Assembly: GCA_030063045.1 (NCBI GenBank)
Contig: JAQSEB010000017.1
Coordinates: 1,364,001-1,428,000, forward strand
DNA from: Pratylenchus scribneri
Taxonomy: Eukaryota > Nematoda > Chromadorea > Rhabditida > Pratylenchidae
Direction: 5' to 3'
DNA: 64,000 nucleotides
Below, piece by piece: positions 45,433 to 57,234 of the stretch. The notes under the pieces are model-generated. The model saw nothing but the letters and a program-made list of their open reading frames with translations, was not told the DNA's origin and searched no databases. The translations under genes and the position numbers were made by a program. Position 1 is the first letter of the stretch, and each line of letters opens with the position of its first letter.

Positions 45433-48400
45433 TCAATTGAAATGGCCTCCTCCTCCACCGGCAGCCTGCGTCTGTTGTGGATGATGCATGACACCGGATG
45501 GGCCAGGGCCAAGGCCCAAAATCGCCGATGGATGGGGTCCGGTAGCCAAAGGAGGGAATGGCGAAATTGAAGCCGCATTCATTGACCCTTGATGGAGCAT
45601 TTGAGGTGCCATTGACATTGCTGATGAAGGTGATGTGCCAGCCGCCTCCAACCTTTGCTTCAAGCATTCCCGCCGAGTGCCCATTGTCCGATTCTTCTCC
45701 TCCACCTTTTTCTCCAAAATTGGAATCAATTCGACTGCCTTGAGTAACTGAAAAATATGGAAAAATAATTTTGATTGAATCAATCCAATCATCCACAAAC
45801 CGTTCCCAATTTGGTCAATGAACGTTCCTCGACCTACAAAATGAATTTGAACCTTTTTAAAATTCCCATTATTATTAGGCATACATTTGGCATATGCTGC
45901 GAACAGAGTCGGGCCAATTCCCTGAATGCAGCGTTGATGTCACGCACTCGGATTCTATAAATAAAGTGCATTAATTAGAATATATTTTGACATTTTAAAT
46001 AGGATTATTTAAACGTTTGGTACCCAAAATTATTAGGTCAATAAGAATTATTCTTAAAAATGGGTAGAATTATTCTAACCAGGCGGAATTATTCTAAATT
46101 CGCCAGGCGGAATTAAAACAGGCGGAATTATTCTAACCAGGCGGAATTATTCTAAGTTCGCCAGGCTGAATTAAAACAGGCGGAATTATTCTAACCAGGC
46201 GGAATTATTCTAAGTTCGCCAGGCTGAATTAAAACAGGCGGAATTATTCTAACCAGGCGGAATTATTCTAACCAGGCGGAATTATTCTAAGTTCGCCAGG
46301 CTGAATTAAAACAGGCGGAATTATTCTGGCAGAATTAAAACTTAGTCAAATAGGCGGAATTAAATTAGTGAATTTATTTGAATGGAATTATTTTACTAAT
46401 TAAACAGGCGAAATTATTCTTAGCTATCCATATCCTAAAGGTGAAATTCTAAAAATTAGCATTTCTATAATTTGTTGCCAATTCCATTTCAATGTTTTAA
46501 AACAGCATGAAATGCCTCTTACCTTTCCCGTGTATTATTAGCATTCCTTCGTTCCGCTTCCCTTTCCTCCGTCATATTTTCATCATCTTCCGATTTGACC
46601 ACACTCCTCGACCGAGATTTCCTCTTTGGCGGACTTGTGGTGCCACCACTTCGTTCGGCCAAATTCTGTCCAGCTGATGTACTCGGCCTTCCCAAAGCCG
46701 TTGCACCTCTCAAATTTGCTTTGACAGCCGATGATTTTTTGGCCAGCCCCGCCGATTGTTGATTACTTGGCCCTGGACGTGAATTGCAATGTTGCGGAGG
46801 TGGGACTGAAAGAAATTACCGATTTTGCATGGAATATTTAAATGTAAATAAATGGTGTTAAAAAGATGTCAATCAATGATATTAAAATATTCTTTTCCCC
46901 GTAAAACGAACCGCCGTTGGCATTTCCGAATTTTGTGGCACCAACGTTGCCTCCATTTTGGTTTCCTCCCAATTGTGCCATCGCCGTTCCTCCGCCACCA
47001 AACAATTCAGCGGATTGTTGAGGAGGCGGCTGAGGATAGAGGATTGTTGTTGATGGATTTGGATGGCCATTATTCAGGGGTTGACCGCCAATTTGGGTGA
47101 GTCCATTCAATGAGGTGGTTGCTTCCATTTGAGGCGGACAAATTGAAGTAAATCCATGTTGAAGGCCTTGAAATGGATTTTTAGGTCATGAAATGGATTT
47201 AAGAAAACGAACCAAAAAGTTGATCGGAACTGGCCAATTGTGATGGAGGAGGTGGAAGTGTGGAAATGGCCGATGGGAATGCCGAAGCATCGATGGAGCC
47301 AGGAATAGCCTAGAAATTGGAAAATAATATTTAAATATTTTTGTCCTAATCTCGGGCTAATTAAATTGTTTGGGACAAGAGATGGGCCTAGGTTTAAGCC
47401 CTCGGTGGCCCAATAAATGGGATAGGGATTAGAGACGAATCAACTTTTAATTATTCTTTATTTATTGTATGCAAAATTTGATAAAAAATGTGAATGGTAA
47501 AAAAAGCAATAGGAGGAAAAAGGAAAAGGAAGGGTTTTAAAAAAGGAGATTGGGGCAATATTTGATTGATAGGGTGACAAGGTGATTAGCAAAAAGTGGG
47601 GGTACACGGTACAGTAGGACAAATAGGAAAGGCCCTTGGAATTATTGGCATTGACAAATATAGTCAAATTTATATCGAATTATTTTTCTTTTCAACCATC
47701 TGAAAATTGGCTTCAAAACGATTAAAAACTCAATGTTGATTTCATTTCTTATACTTTCTAAATATTTCCATATTTTCCCAAAAATCTCAAATTTCACTGC
47801 CTAAACAATAATTAATTTTTGCTCATTAATTTTGTGCCAAAATCTTCTTTCTCTCCAAATCTTCTTCCCTCCTTATTTTTCATCCAAAAATCCTTTTGTA
47901 AATGAATGCCGCCAATCGTGGAGTGAATTCCCCTTTCCCCCAAATCCCAGCCAATTGGCGGCATCATGACCAAAAGTGGGCAGCTTTCTCCCATTTGATC
48001 CTTTATTACGGCCCAATTTTGTGTGCAATGCAAAGGGGGAAATATCCAATACATCGGCGCGAGGCGGCACATGAAAAAGTGCCAAAAAGGGAGGAATGGA
48101 CAAACTAGTTGGAGGAATTTTGGGTGGATGATTGCCCCGCCGAATCGTGTCGTAATTTTTGGGTGAGCGCCGATGAAAAAGAACAAGTTTAGAGGTCGAG
48201 GAAAAGGAGGGGGGAAAGACAGTTTAAAGCATTTTTTTTTGTCGGACAATGTCCAAACAATTAAAATATACTTTTACCTGCAATGACCCATAAAAGGCGG
48301 CAACATCAGTGAATTGATCTGGTTGGCCATTTCCAGCATTTGGGCCCAAATATTGTCCATCGGCGGCCAACAATTTTACATGTTGATGATCATTTCCCTT

Positions 48401-49941
48401 CAAATCATTCATTCTATATATTCACCATTCTCCCAATTCCAACCATATAATATCCTCCATTGCCAGTTCCCGTTGGCCAAACTCCATAACCGGCTGTTCC
48501 CATTGGCTCCAATTCATATGGCAATTGTCCGTGTAAACCATTCATCAACCCATTTGGGGCATAAATTCCCAAAGTGCCATTGCCGCCCATTTCCTCATGT
48601 CCAATACAAGGCCCAGCGGCCATTGACCCTGACATTTGATGTGGCCCAATTTGGGGATAACTTTAATAGAAAGAATTATGAAAGAATTATTGGGATTAAT
48701 TCCAAAATAACTGACGAAGTTGGCAAAATTCCATTCCATCCGCCCAATGTTGTTGAATATTCGGATGGTCCCATTCCATCAAATGGGCCACCAAATGTTC
48801 CATTTGACCCGTAAATGAAATGATTTTGTGGAATTGGTGGCGCACAAATTGATGAAGATGGCACATTCATGCCTCCCGGTGGATTGATCTTAAAATTGGC
48901 AATTAATTTTCTTCATTTATTCACCTTTTAAACCAACCTCTGCTGAATTATTATTATTATTGTCCCCTCCATGATGGCCACCATTCTCTGTTGGAGGTGG
49001 TTGTCCCCCTTCCATGTCCATTTTTCGGCCATTTTCCATTTGTCCATCTTCCTTGACCACTGATTTGTCCCTTTGTTTCGGCGGTCGGCCTGGCCCAGTC
49101 ATTCCATTTTGTGTTTTCTGCTGAATGGCCAAAAATAGATTAGAATCTTCTTTTCCAATTTTGAATGGACAATAAACAAATTTGGTGACCCATTTTTTGG
49201 TACAAAAAGATCATAAATCCAGATATCCCCACAACCCTATTGTTCATTTTATGTAGGGAAAAAAGTTTCGGTTCCATTCTCAAAAAATTGACTAAATTTT
49301 TGGGCATTTTTCTCAGCATTTTTGCATTCCGGAAATCCTATTTTTTCTTTTCCGTTTTCCATTCAAATCCCCCCTTTTCCCATTTCCATCTTCATTTTCA
49401 TTTTCACAAATTCGCATCCATCAATTCAATGAATGTGAAAGGCAAAACCAATCCAAGGTCAAAAATTCTTCAAAAAGGGAAATTATCGCGCGCCAAAAAG
49501 ATGATTATATATTCGCGGGGGTGGTTGGAATTCCATCGCAACCAAAAGGGCAGCTTTTCCTCCTCCTTCCTTTTTTGCCTTACCGTAATTTCATTTTGAT
49601 GGAATTGTCCGATCGGCGGTTGGGGTGAATGTCTTTGTTGGCCAATTGGCTGCATTGTCGTCCCATTGAGCTGCTGCAATTCGGCTGGAGGCATACCACC
49701 GTTGGGTGGAGGATACAAATGAATTTGGTGGTATTGATGGGCAAATGAATCGACCACCGATGGATTAGAATTTGACATTTCAAAATTGGCAGTGGATTGA
49801 AGGAATGCCGGCGATGGATGTGGAACATAGCCTGAGGGGACATTTGGTGGTTGTTGCGAGAATTGGCCCATGATGGCATTTGATGATGCCTGAGGGGTGG
49901 AATGTTGCATTTGATTAATGAGAGGACCAATGGTGAAGTGG
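45433..49941 (-). CDS. hlh-2: Class I bHLH E-protein (daughterless/HLH-2), 5' end unresolved
   Basis: E-protein transcription factor that dimerises with tissue-specific bHLH proteins on E-boxes. The bHLH domain spans three exons: exon 46805-46523 ends EREAERRNANNTRER; the next (about 45955-45890) reads IRVRDINAAFRELARLCSQHMPN; then VEERSLTKLGT and LLKAVELIPILEKKVEEKNR. The basic region NNTRERIRVRDIN is nearly identical to human E2A/TCF4 NNARERIRVRDIN. A Ser/Arg/Lys-rich segment before it (PPKRKSRSRSVVKSEDDEN) looks like a nuclear signal. Upstream exons (about 47.0, 47.2, 48.3-48.9, 49.0 and 49.6-49.9 kb) are Pro/Gly/Asn/Gln-rich activation-type sequence. The C terminus is Pro/Gly/Ala/His-rich. 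The 49941 boundary is an acceptor needing an upstream exon I could not place; it may lie up to several kb away. Confidence 0.87.
46060..46400. repeat. ~20-bp satellite array in hlh-2 intron
   Basis: About 15 units of AGGCGGAATTATTCTAACC interleaved with CAGGCTGAATTAAAAC and AAGTTCGC spacers. It is the inverse of the unit at 30.5 kb and includes a higher-order unit of about 80 bp. Confidence 0.88.
47345..47660 (+). repeat. Copy D of the ~310-bp interspersed repeat (hlh-2 intron)
   Basis: Runs from TCCTAATCTCGGGC through GGCAATATTTGATTGATAGG and ACAGTAGGACAAATAGG to ATTATTGGCATTGACA. With copy C it is the best-preserved member. Confidence 0.78.
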
Positions 49942-52900
49942 CTGAAAATTTAAATTTAGTATTAAAGGGAAATGGGAATAAAAGAAGTGAAATGAGACTG
50001 AATGGGCATTCATTGTGATCGAATTAATAAAAGGGAAATTTGCGCAGACAATCAAAACAAATCATTGGCCAATTTTGAGGAATATTGCCACAGGCAATGT
50101 TGCATTGAATGGCACTCATTGAGTGTTATTTCTCGTTTCGTGGCCAAAATGTACCAAGATGGGCACAAAAGAAGGCAAAGAAAAACAGAAAGGAGGCGAA
50201 TAATGGACTGTGTGAGGGCACCGCCGAATTTGGCGATGGACTGGCCGCGCGAGGGAAGCCAATTTTGGGGAAAAATGGAAGGAAGAAAAGAATGGACCGT
50301 TTGGCTATGTAGGGGGATGGTCCATCCATCCGCGCTTGCCCCCTTTCCCCCACCACCACTTCGCTGGGGGGCGCTACTCGTCGGTTTTGGTGGTGGGTCT
50401 GTCCGCGCTCCTTTCGCCCCTCCAGTCTTCTTCATCAGCATCACAGACTGTGCTGCTTGTCAATGGCCCTTTTCTTCCTTCGATTCAGTGTCCTCTGACT
50501 CCGCCTCTTCCCGCGCCCCCAGCAGAAGACTGTGGTGGTGGTGCCCGGCCATTCCATCCCGCGCACACAATTTGGCGTCCATGCCAATTTTGGGCTAGGA
50601 GAGAATGTGGGGGGGGGGGGGGCACAGAAGGCCAGGAATAAATGAGAAGGGGAGGGGAGATTGCCCGAGAAGATCGATTGGCATTGGCACACATTTTTGG
50701 GTGGTGAATGAATGAAGGATGAGTTTGGATTGGGTGGAAAATTGGGAGGACTGCGCGAACAATGAATGAATGGTTTAGAGGGGAATTATTATAGAGGGGG
50801 TGGGATGAAATTGACAGGAATTGGAAAATGAATGAATGATTTGGTCTAATGAATTTGGAATGAGTTCAACGGGAAATTGGGTTGAGGGCATTGGCATTCA
50901 TTCATCAGACAGGCGTGAAGGATTCATCATTTTGGCTGATGGACATTGGACAATGCCCACAAGGAATTACAATTGCCCTTCAGCCCCTTTGAATGAATTG
51001 TTAGCCTTTTGATTGGACAGAAGGGCAATTGGAATTCGGCAGCTGTTCCCTCATTCCCCTTTCCATTCCTTCGATTTGCCTGTTTGCCCAAATGCCAATT
51101 TTCCTCCTTCCAAAAATGTGCCGTTTCCTCGGTTTTCGCGCACTTTGGCAAAAAGCATTGAAAAGGGTGAAATGTGGAGGGATAAAAAGGCGGAAATTTT
51201 TGGCAAAAAGGAAGCCGCCAGGCGCCAACGGCGCTGTAAAAAGTCATAAAGGCGAAGCAAACACAATTCCGGCGGAGGATTTGAGGGATGAATGGATTTG
51301 AGGGAAATGGGGGAATTGGATGGCATTGAGGATTTTGGCGGAAAAGAGGAGAAATGAGTTATGGCCAAAAGGCAATGGAATGGGGCCGATCATCTATTTC
51401 CCACCATTTTTTTATCGTTCAACTCTGAAGCAGCCAAATTCATTGGATTTCCCCTCCAAAGGCACCCAATAATATTTCCCATTTCCCCTTTCATTTTTTC
51501 TCGCTTTTCCCCTTCCTCCGCCGTTACAGTAGCCAAAAAGCCTCGACAAATCGGCAGCCCCCTCCCCCCCTCCCTTCCCTCAAACTCGGCTGACTGGCGC
51601 GGGACTTTGTTTGGAATGGGCAAAGGAAAATGGGAATTGGCCAATTGGCAGCCAATGAGTAGAGGAATGAAGCAAATGAATTTGATGGATAAAAAAAGGG
51701 TAAAAGGATTGACTGATGAATGGAATAGGTAAAATGGAGCGGTAACATTTCGCGCCATTCTCATCATTAAAATTGAATTCAACATATATTTGAATTGAAT
51801 GGAACGGGGATTCAGAGATTGGTTAAAAAGGGAGAAAGGGAAAGGGGAAAGGGGGAGTGAATTCTGAATTGGATCGAGGGGACGGTTGGCATAAAAATGC
51901 GGCGAAGGTGGATGATGCGGCCGAGGGCAAAAGCCTGCAAAAATGAATCGGAAAAGGGAATGTGGATTTTGTATTGCTTGGTGCATTTGGTGCGCGATGA
52001 CCATTGCCACCACCACCGACCACCGAATGATGAACGGGCTGGCGCGATTGGATGAAAGGAAGGATGGGTGAATGGAATGGCCGATGGATGTTTTGCCATT
52101 CCATTTGACCTGCAATTGTCCATTTCATTTCAATCAACTTCCCTCTTTGCCTTTGTGCCCCTTAATTCTTCCTTTCAAAGGTTGCCACTTTTGTGTATGT
52201 CAAATGAAATTAAAATGCAGAAAAGTTTGAATGGGCGGGTAAAATCTTTGAACATTTTGCGGGGCAATTCTTTAAAGAAATGAAAGAAAATTAAAGAAAA
52301 TTAGATGTCTAAAAGATGAATGGATTGGAAAGGGATGACCAAAAGGATGGGATGTGGTCAAAAACAAATGTATTGATGGGATTTGTGATGATGTCGGAAA
52401 TATAGCATTTCCTTGCAAAATCCATTTGCCGCTATTTGGCCAACCAAAATGAACAATTTGCGCAGCTGATATTTGGGAATGGGGACTGGCGCGCCGAGAA
52501 TGGAGCAAACCAGCGCCGCCGCCGGGCCTCACATTCATATTTTCCCGAATCGATTTTGCCTTCGTCGATTTGGCCGCTCTCTGACAATAAGAGGATGCGG
52601 CTTTTGGATGTGGACGTTTAACCCATCAAACCAAATGATGGCCACAGCATTGAAATAAGCTCCAGATGTCCTCCCAATCCAACCTCGATCGAGTCTTTTT
52701 GCTATCGTTTATTGTGAAAGGGAGGATGGCCCCCGCGGCTGTGTCCATATAAAAATGTACATAAATTTTGGGGGATTTATACAAGAAGGAATTGGCCAAT
52801 TCCATTTATTTATTTTTATTTCCCATATTCGCCACATTCATAATTAACATATTTATTGCGGTTTTTCTAGCGAATATTTTCTAGGGCTTTGCGCCAATTA

Positions 52901-55900
52901 CATTGCCATTTAGCAGCCTAACATCATTTCAATCCACCATTCTATGTATTTGATTTTATCTGGTTTTAATTGGGAATATTTAAATTTTAAAATCAACTCT
53001 CCATCTAATAAATGCCTATTTTATCTATATTTTCTGCTCAAAATTTTGCTTGGATTTTGGTCATCATAGGGCGCGCCAATTTGTTCATTTTTATGTCCGA
53101 AATATGTTCTATATTTTTATGTATTATTTTCGGGAATTTCAAATTGACATTGTTGAATTAATTTTTAAGTTTCTAACACATTAAATTAATTGTTTTCCCC
53201 AATTTTACCAAAAAAAAATCAGTTAAATTTCTGTAGGCAATTCCCAAAATATTTCATTCACCAATTCCCTCTTCAAATTGCCTTCTCCTATTGCTCCCGA
53301 TGGCCATATTAATGGGACCAGAATGCAGTTTTATAACTCTTATCCACTTTCCCATTTTCCTTCCAACCAATTCGCAGAAATTATTGCCAATTCTGGGTCC
53401 CATTATTTGATATTCATTTTCCAATTAAAACTTGGTTGCTGGCGGGGAAAATGGAAAGTTAAAAATGGAAAATGAGAGGCTAAATTAACGGTAAAAACAT
53501 TGGAAAAATAGGAATTGCACAACCCAATTTTGGATTTGTTTGTATTTTTTGAGAAGGATTGAATCAGCCAAATCCTCCCAAAAAAACCCTCAACCCCTTC
53601 CATCCAGCCAAATCCCCTCTCATCCTTTCCTCATCAGTCAACCAACCCCCCCCCCCCCACATTGATGCCCTCCTTCCATTCATTCATTCAAATCTAAAAC
53701 CAACCCAAAAAAGCGCATCGTCTCATCCTTCAATTCTTTTCGGGCAATAAACGCCGAAGGGTGTTCTCCAACAAAAAACGTCTCCTTCCCAGCCATCCAT
53801 CTCCCCAGGCGGTCCATCCCCCCCCCCCCCCCAATTCCCCACATTTGAGCAACCTATTTATTTTTGGTCTATGCCTCACTGATCCAGGGTGGGCGCATTT
53901 TTTTGGCTGACCGGAGGAGGACTATTTTTGAGGGGGTCATTTTTTGAATGAGTTTGCGAAGAAATTGGTTATTGGGGGAAGAAATGATGAAAAGGGTGCG
54001 GAAACGGGCAAAAATGTGGTGGGTGGGGGGTTTGGATTTGGCGAAAAAGGCAATTGGCAATGTGAATGAAAGGGCACAATGATGGGAAGGGAGGGGAATT
54101 GGATTTGGTTGGATGGGGGATTTGCTTGAAAATGCAAAGAGAAAAAGGGGAGGGGATTGGGGTTGGATTGTCGCGCTGGCAGAGGGCAGGGGTGGGTGGG
54201 GATTTTGGTATGGGGGAATTGGAAAAGGTTTAATTAAATCGCTGGGACTAAGCGGGCGAGAAGGCAAATTGCATTAATTATTCCCAAAGGGAAAAAGGGA
54301 AGGGCGAGAATGAAAAAAGGGGAAATGGAATGGAGGGATTCGGGGGATTGAATGAGGTAAATGGGAGCAAAATATGGAGGAATACGGTGCTTTTGAATAC
54401 ATCAGCGGGATTAGAGGGAAGTCGATTGACGGAAAAAAAAGCCAACCAGCCACCGTTTGGGTCAATCCAATCTGCCTCTTTAACCCACCCTTTATTATGG
54501 TGCCGCCATTTTGTGGCCATTTCGCTCATCCAGAATCGATTATCCGCCCGAATGCGTTTCCCACATCATTTGATGAGTCCGAAAAACAGAAGGAGGAAAG
54601 TGGCCATGCTCAAATTAATTTTGGCGCATTTGTGGCCATGCCGCCCTTTTCAAGTGGGGGTGATGAAAATCGAAAAGAGTGAAAAAGATTTTGGATACGA
54701 GGTTTTTGTTGTTCCTATTAAATTAAATTGATAAAATTAAAATTTTATTTGTTAAATAAATTTCACATCTATTTGGACGCCTATTTTTGCCTGAATTTTA
54801 AAGTTTTTTCCCTTAATAGAAAGTTGAAAGGAAAAATTTTTCCGGCTAAATAAGTTCAAAATACAAATTTCTTCATACCACTTAATTTCACCTCATTAAG
54901 AATAAATTCGCCAAAGAATAAATGCGCCTGTTTTAATTCCGCCTGGCTAGAATAATTCCGCCTGGTTAGAATAATTCCGCCTGGTTAGAATAATTCCGCA
55001 CGGTTAGAATAATTCCGTCGTTTTAAGAATAATTCCGCCTGTTTTACTTAGAATAATTCCGCCTATTTTAATCCCACTTTTTTTAAGAATAATTCCACTG
55101 GGAGGACTCAATCGACAGTGATTTATTTCCTTCGATTTGAATCAACTGTAATACCATATCCTTTATTCTTTCATTTATGATATGCCTGGAGGCAAAATTT
55201 CTGTTCACTCCATTTTTAACAAGAAATGCCGCTGATGAATGCATTTGCAATGATTTTCGGCCCATATCTCATAGAGAAAATAACCAAGCTGGGAAAGCGA
55301 TATGCCAACAAATTTTACTTATTTATTCTTTTTAATTCCACATTGATTAGGCCAAACTTTGCCCTTTCCTTTTCAATATTCCCTCACCCAAAATGGCTGT
55401 CTAAACACACAAAACCATTTCAACTCTTTTCTGCTGCTTTCATCGCCGTCAGTGGCCTTTGTCCCAGAGGCCAGAGCCAAACCCACAAAACAGTTTTCTT
55501 CGTTTCCTTTTCATTCATTTCAATGGCTGCCCGATAACAACAATTTTTGAAGCCATCCTCACCCACTCCTTTATTATTTTCCTTTGGCCCAATTTCGCTC
55601 GCCTCGCATTTTTCCTTTCCATTTCGCAATTCGTAGCTTCACCCACCCTCTTGGCCCCTGCTGATCCATTCATTCATCGATTCATTCTTTTATACCCAAA
55701 TATTCAATTTTATTTTGGAATTAGAAGTTTTTGCAAGTTTTTTAAAGGAATTGTTGCAAATTGTCACATCTCCCATACATTTCAAAGGGACATTGTTTGG
55801 CTAACAATAAAAAATAAGGCCATAATTTTCCTTCCATCGCTTCTCCACTCGCTCGCAATTTCGCCAACCAACAAATCAATCAATCAATAAATCCATTTCA

Positions 55901-55993
55901 TATGATATAGCCCTATGCCCTTCCATTTTAAATATTCATTCTCCCATTTAAATTTCTTCCAGAAAATATTTTGTAAATTTATTTTCCCACAAA
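49942..55993. other. ~6-kb region without convincing gene; hlh-2 upstream region
   Basis: Many short competing open frames on both strands, none conserved or flanked by good splice sites. 50.2-52.7 kb is richer in GGCCAA/TTGGCC words and purine runs and may contain hlh-2 5' non-coding exons or regulatory sequence. Homopolymers occur at about 50610 (G), 53647 (C) and 53819 (C). The ~20-bp satellite recurs at 54.9-55.1 kb. Confidence 0.4.
54900..55095. repeat. ~20-bp satellite, small array
   Basis: About nine units of TAGAATAATTCCGCCTGGT and variants (GCACGG, GTCGTT, CCTATT). Same orientation and subfamily as the second half of the 30.5-31.3 kb array. Confidence 0.85.
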
Positions 55994-56547
55994 ATGTTGT
56001 CCACAAATTGTTCGCTAATTTTACTCATTTTCCTTGGCCTCCTTTCCGTTTATGCATTGAATGCAGCCGAAAGCAATTCTGAACCATCTAAATTGGTGAG
56101 CAGCAAAAAAAAGGATCTTGGTAATGATAAAAGCAATATCAATGTGGAAAATGTGGCCAATAAAGTTGCCGCTGACGATTCAAAGAACGAAACTTGCAAT
56201 TGCAATGGTACTACGCCAGGTGCCGATATTGAAAAGATCAACAATGGATATGGAGCGGGATCCATTTTCGGTATGCTGATTATTTGGAGACCAACTTTTT
56301 AATTAAATGAAAAAATGTTGAATCAAATTGGGAATATTTAAATTCAAAAAATATTTTCATTATTTAGTCAATTCCATTTTCTTTTATTCAAATATAGTTG
56401 AGAATAATTCATCGGTATCGATACTCAATATTCCCCATTTCAGTTGGCATCCTTTTCGGCATGGGCCTGATGTTTGCACTCAGCCAATTATACGTTTTCT
56501 GGGAGAAACGCCGACTTGGCGATGCGCCAGCCTACCGGGGATATTGA
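55994..56547 (+). CDS. Small single-pass membrane protein, unknown
   Basis: Two exons (55994-56270, 56444-56547) encode 126 aa. There is a signal peptide (LILLIFLGLLSVYALNA), then a luminal or extracellular stretch rich in Ser, Lys, Asn and Asp with NETCNCNGT (two Cys and a potential N-glycosylation site). One transmembrane helix follows (VGILFGMGLMFALSQLYVFW), ending in a short basic tail (EKRRLGDAPAYRGY). I do not recognise a family, although the short C-terminal tail is the kind of sequence that would be conserved. Confidence comes from the clean ATG, canonical intron and classic topology. Confidence 0.7.
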
Positions 56548-57234
56548 TGACAAATGAACGCGTATGATGGATTGATTACAAAATTCGATTAAATTTACCC
56601 ATTTTTGATGCTTTTATTTAGAAAATTGGAGTCATTCGCCTTGGGCACTTTGAATATGGTATTCATATTTTGTTCCCTCTCCCAATTGTCAAAATAAAAC
56701 CACTTTATCCTACTATATTTTTGCGCCTTATTCCCATTCTATTCATTCCTCTGTCCATATTTTCACTTTTTACTATTTTTGCTCATTCTATTTTTTATTC
56801 ATTTCTTTTATTCGGTGTATTTCGGAATAAATTCTTGAAAATTGGGCACAATTTGATGGCCGAAAATGGGAAGGGAAAGGATTGAAGAAGATTTGAGTGA
56901 ATTTGGGGACAAACCCGTATTTGGATTGAAGGAAAAAAACACAATAAAAATTTGGATGGAAGGAATGGCCATAAGGAATTTGTGCTTTTGCTGGAATAGT
57001 GGAAATTTGGATTAAATTTAATCACTGGTTTATTCAAATTCGCTAATTTTATGAATTATTTATGGCTACGGATGTCATAAATGGCCAAATCAACAGGGCC
57101 TAGCAATAAATTCACATTGTAGGGTTTAATTGGCCTAAAAATAACTCAGCAACACGTCAAATTGGTTTTTGATCATTTAATCCAATTAAATTATTAATTT
57201 CCACTATTCCAGCAAAAATTCTCAAAAACATGGA
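56548..57234. other. Intergenic between convergent genes
   Basis: T-rich 3' flanks of the small membrane protein gene (+) and the TMEM200-like gene (-). It contains short direct repeats but no gene. Confidence 0.4.

Noticed and set aside
45327..45578. Plus-strand and alternative minus frames around 45.3-45.9 kb
   Set aside because: They overlap the well-supported HLH-2 C-terminal exon in other frames.
50001..52621. Many 60-240-codon open frames upstream of hlh-2
   Set aside because: They overlap on both strands, have biased simple composition and show no recognisable domains or consistent splice sites.
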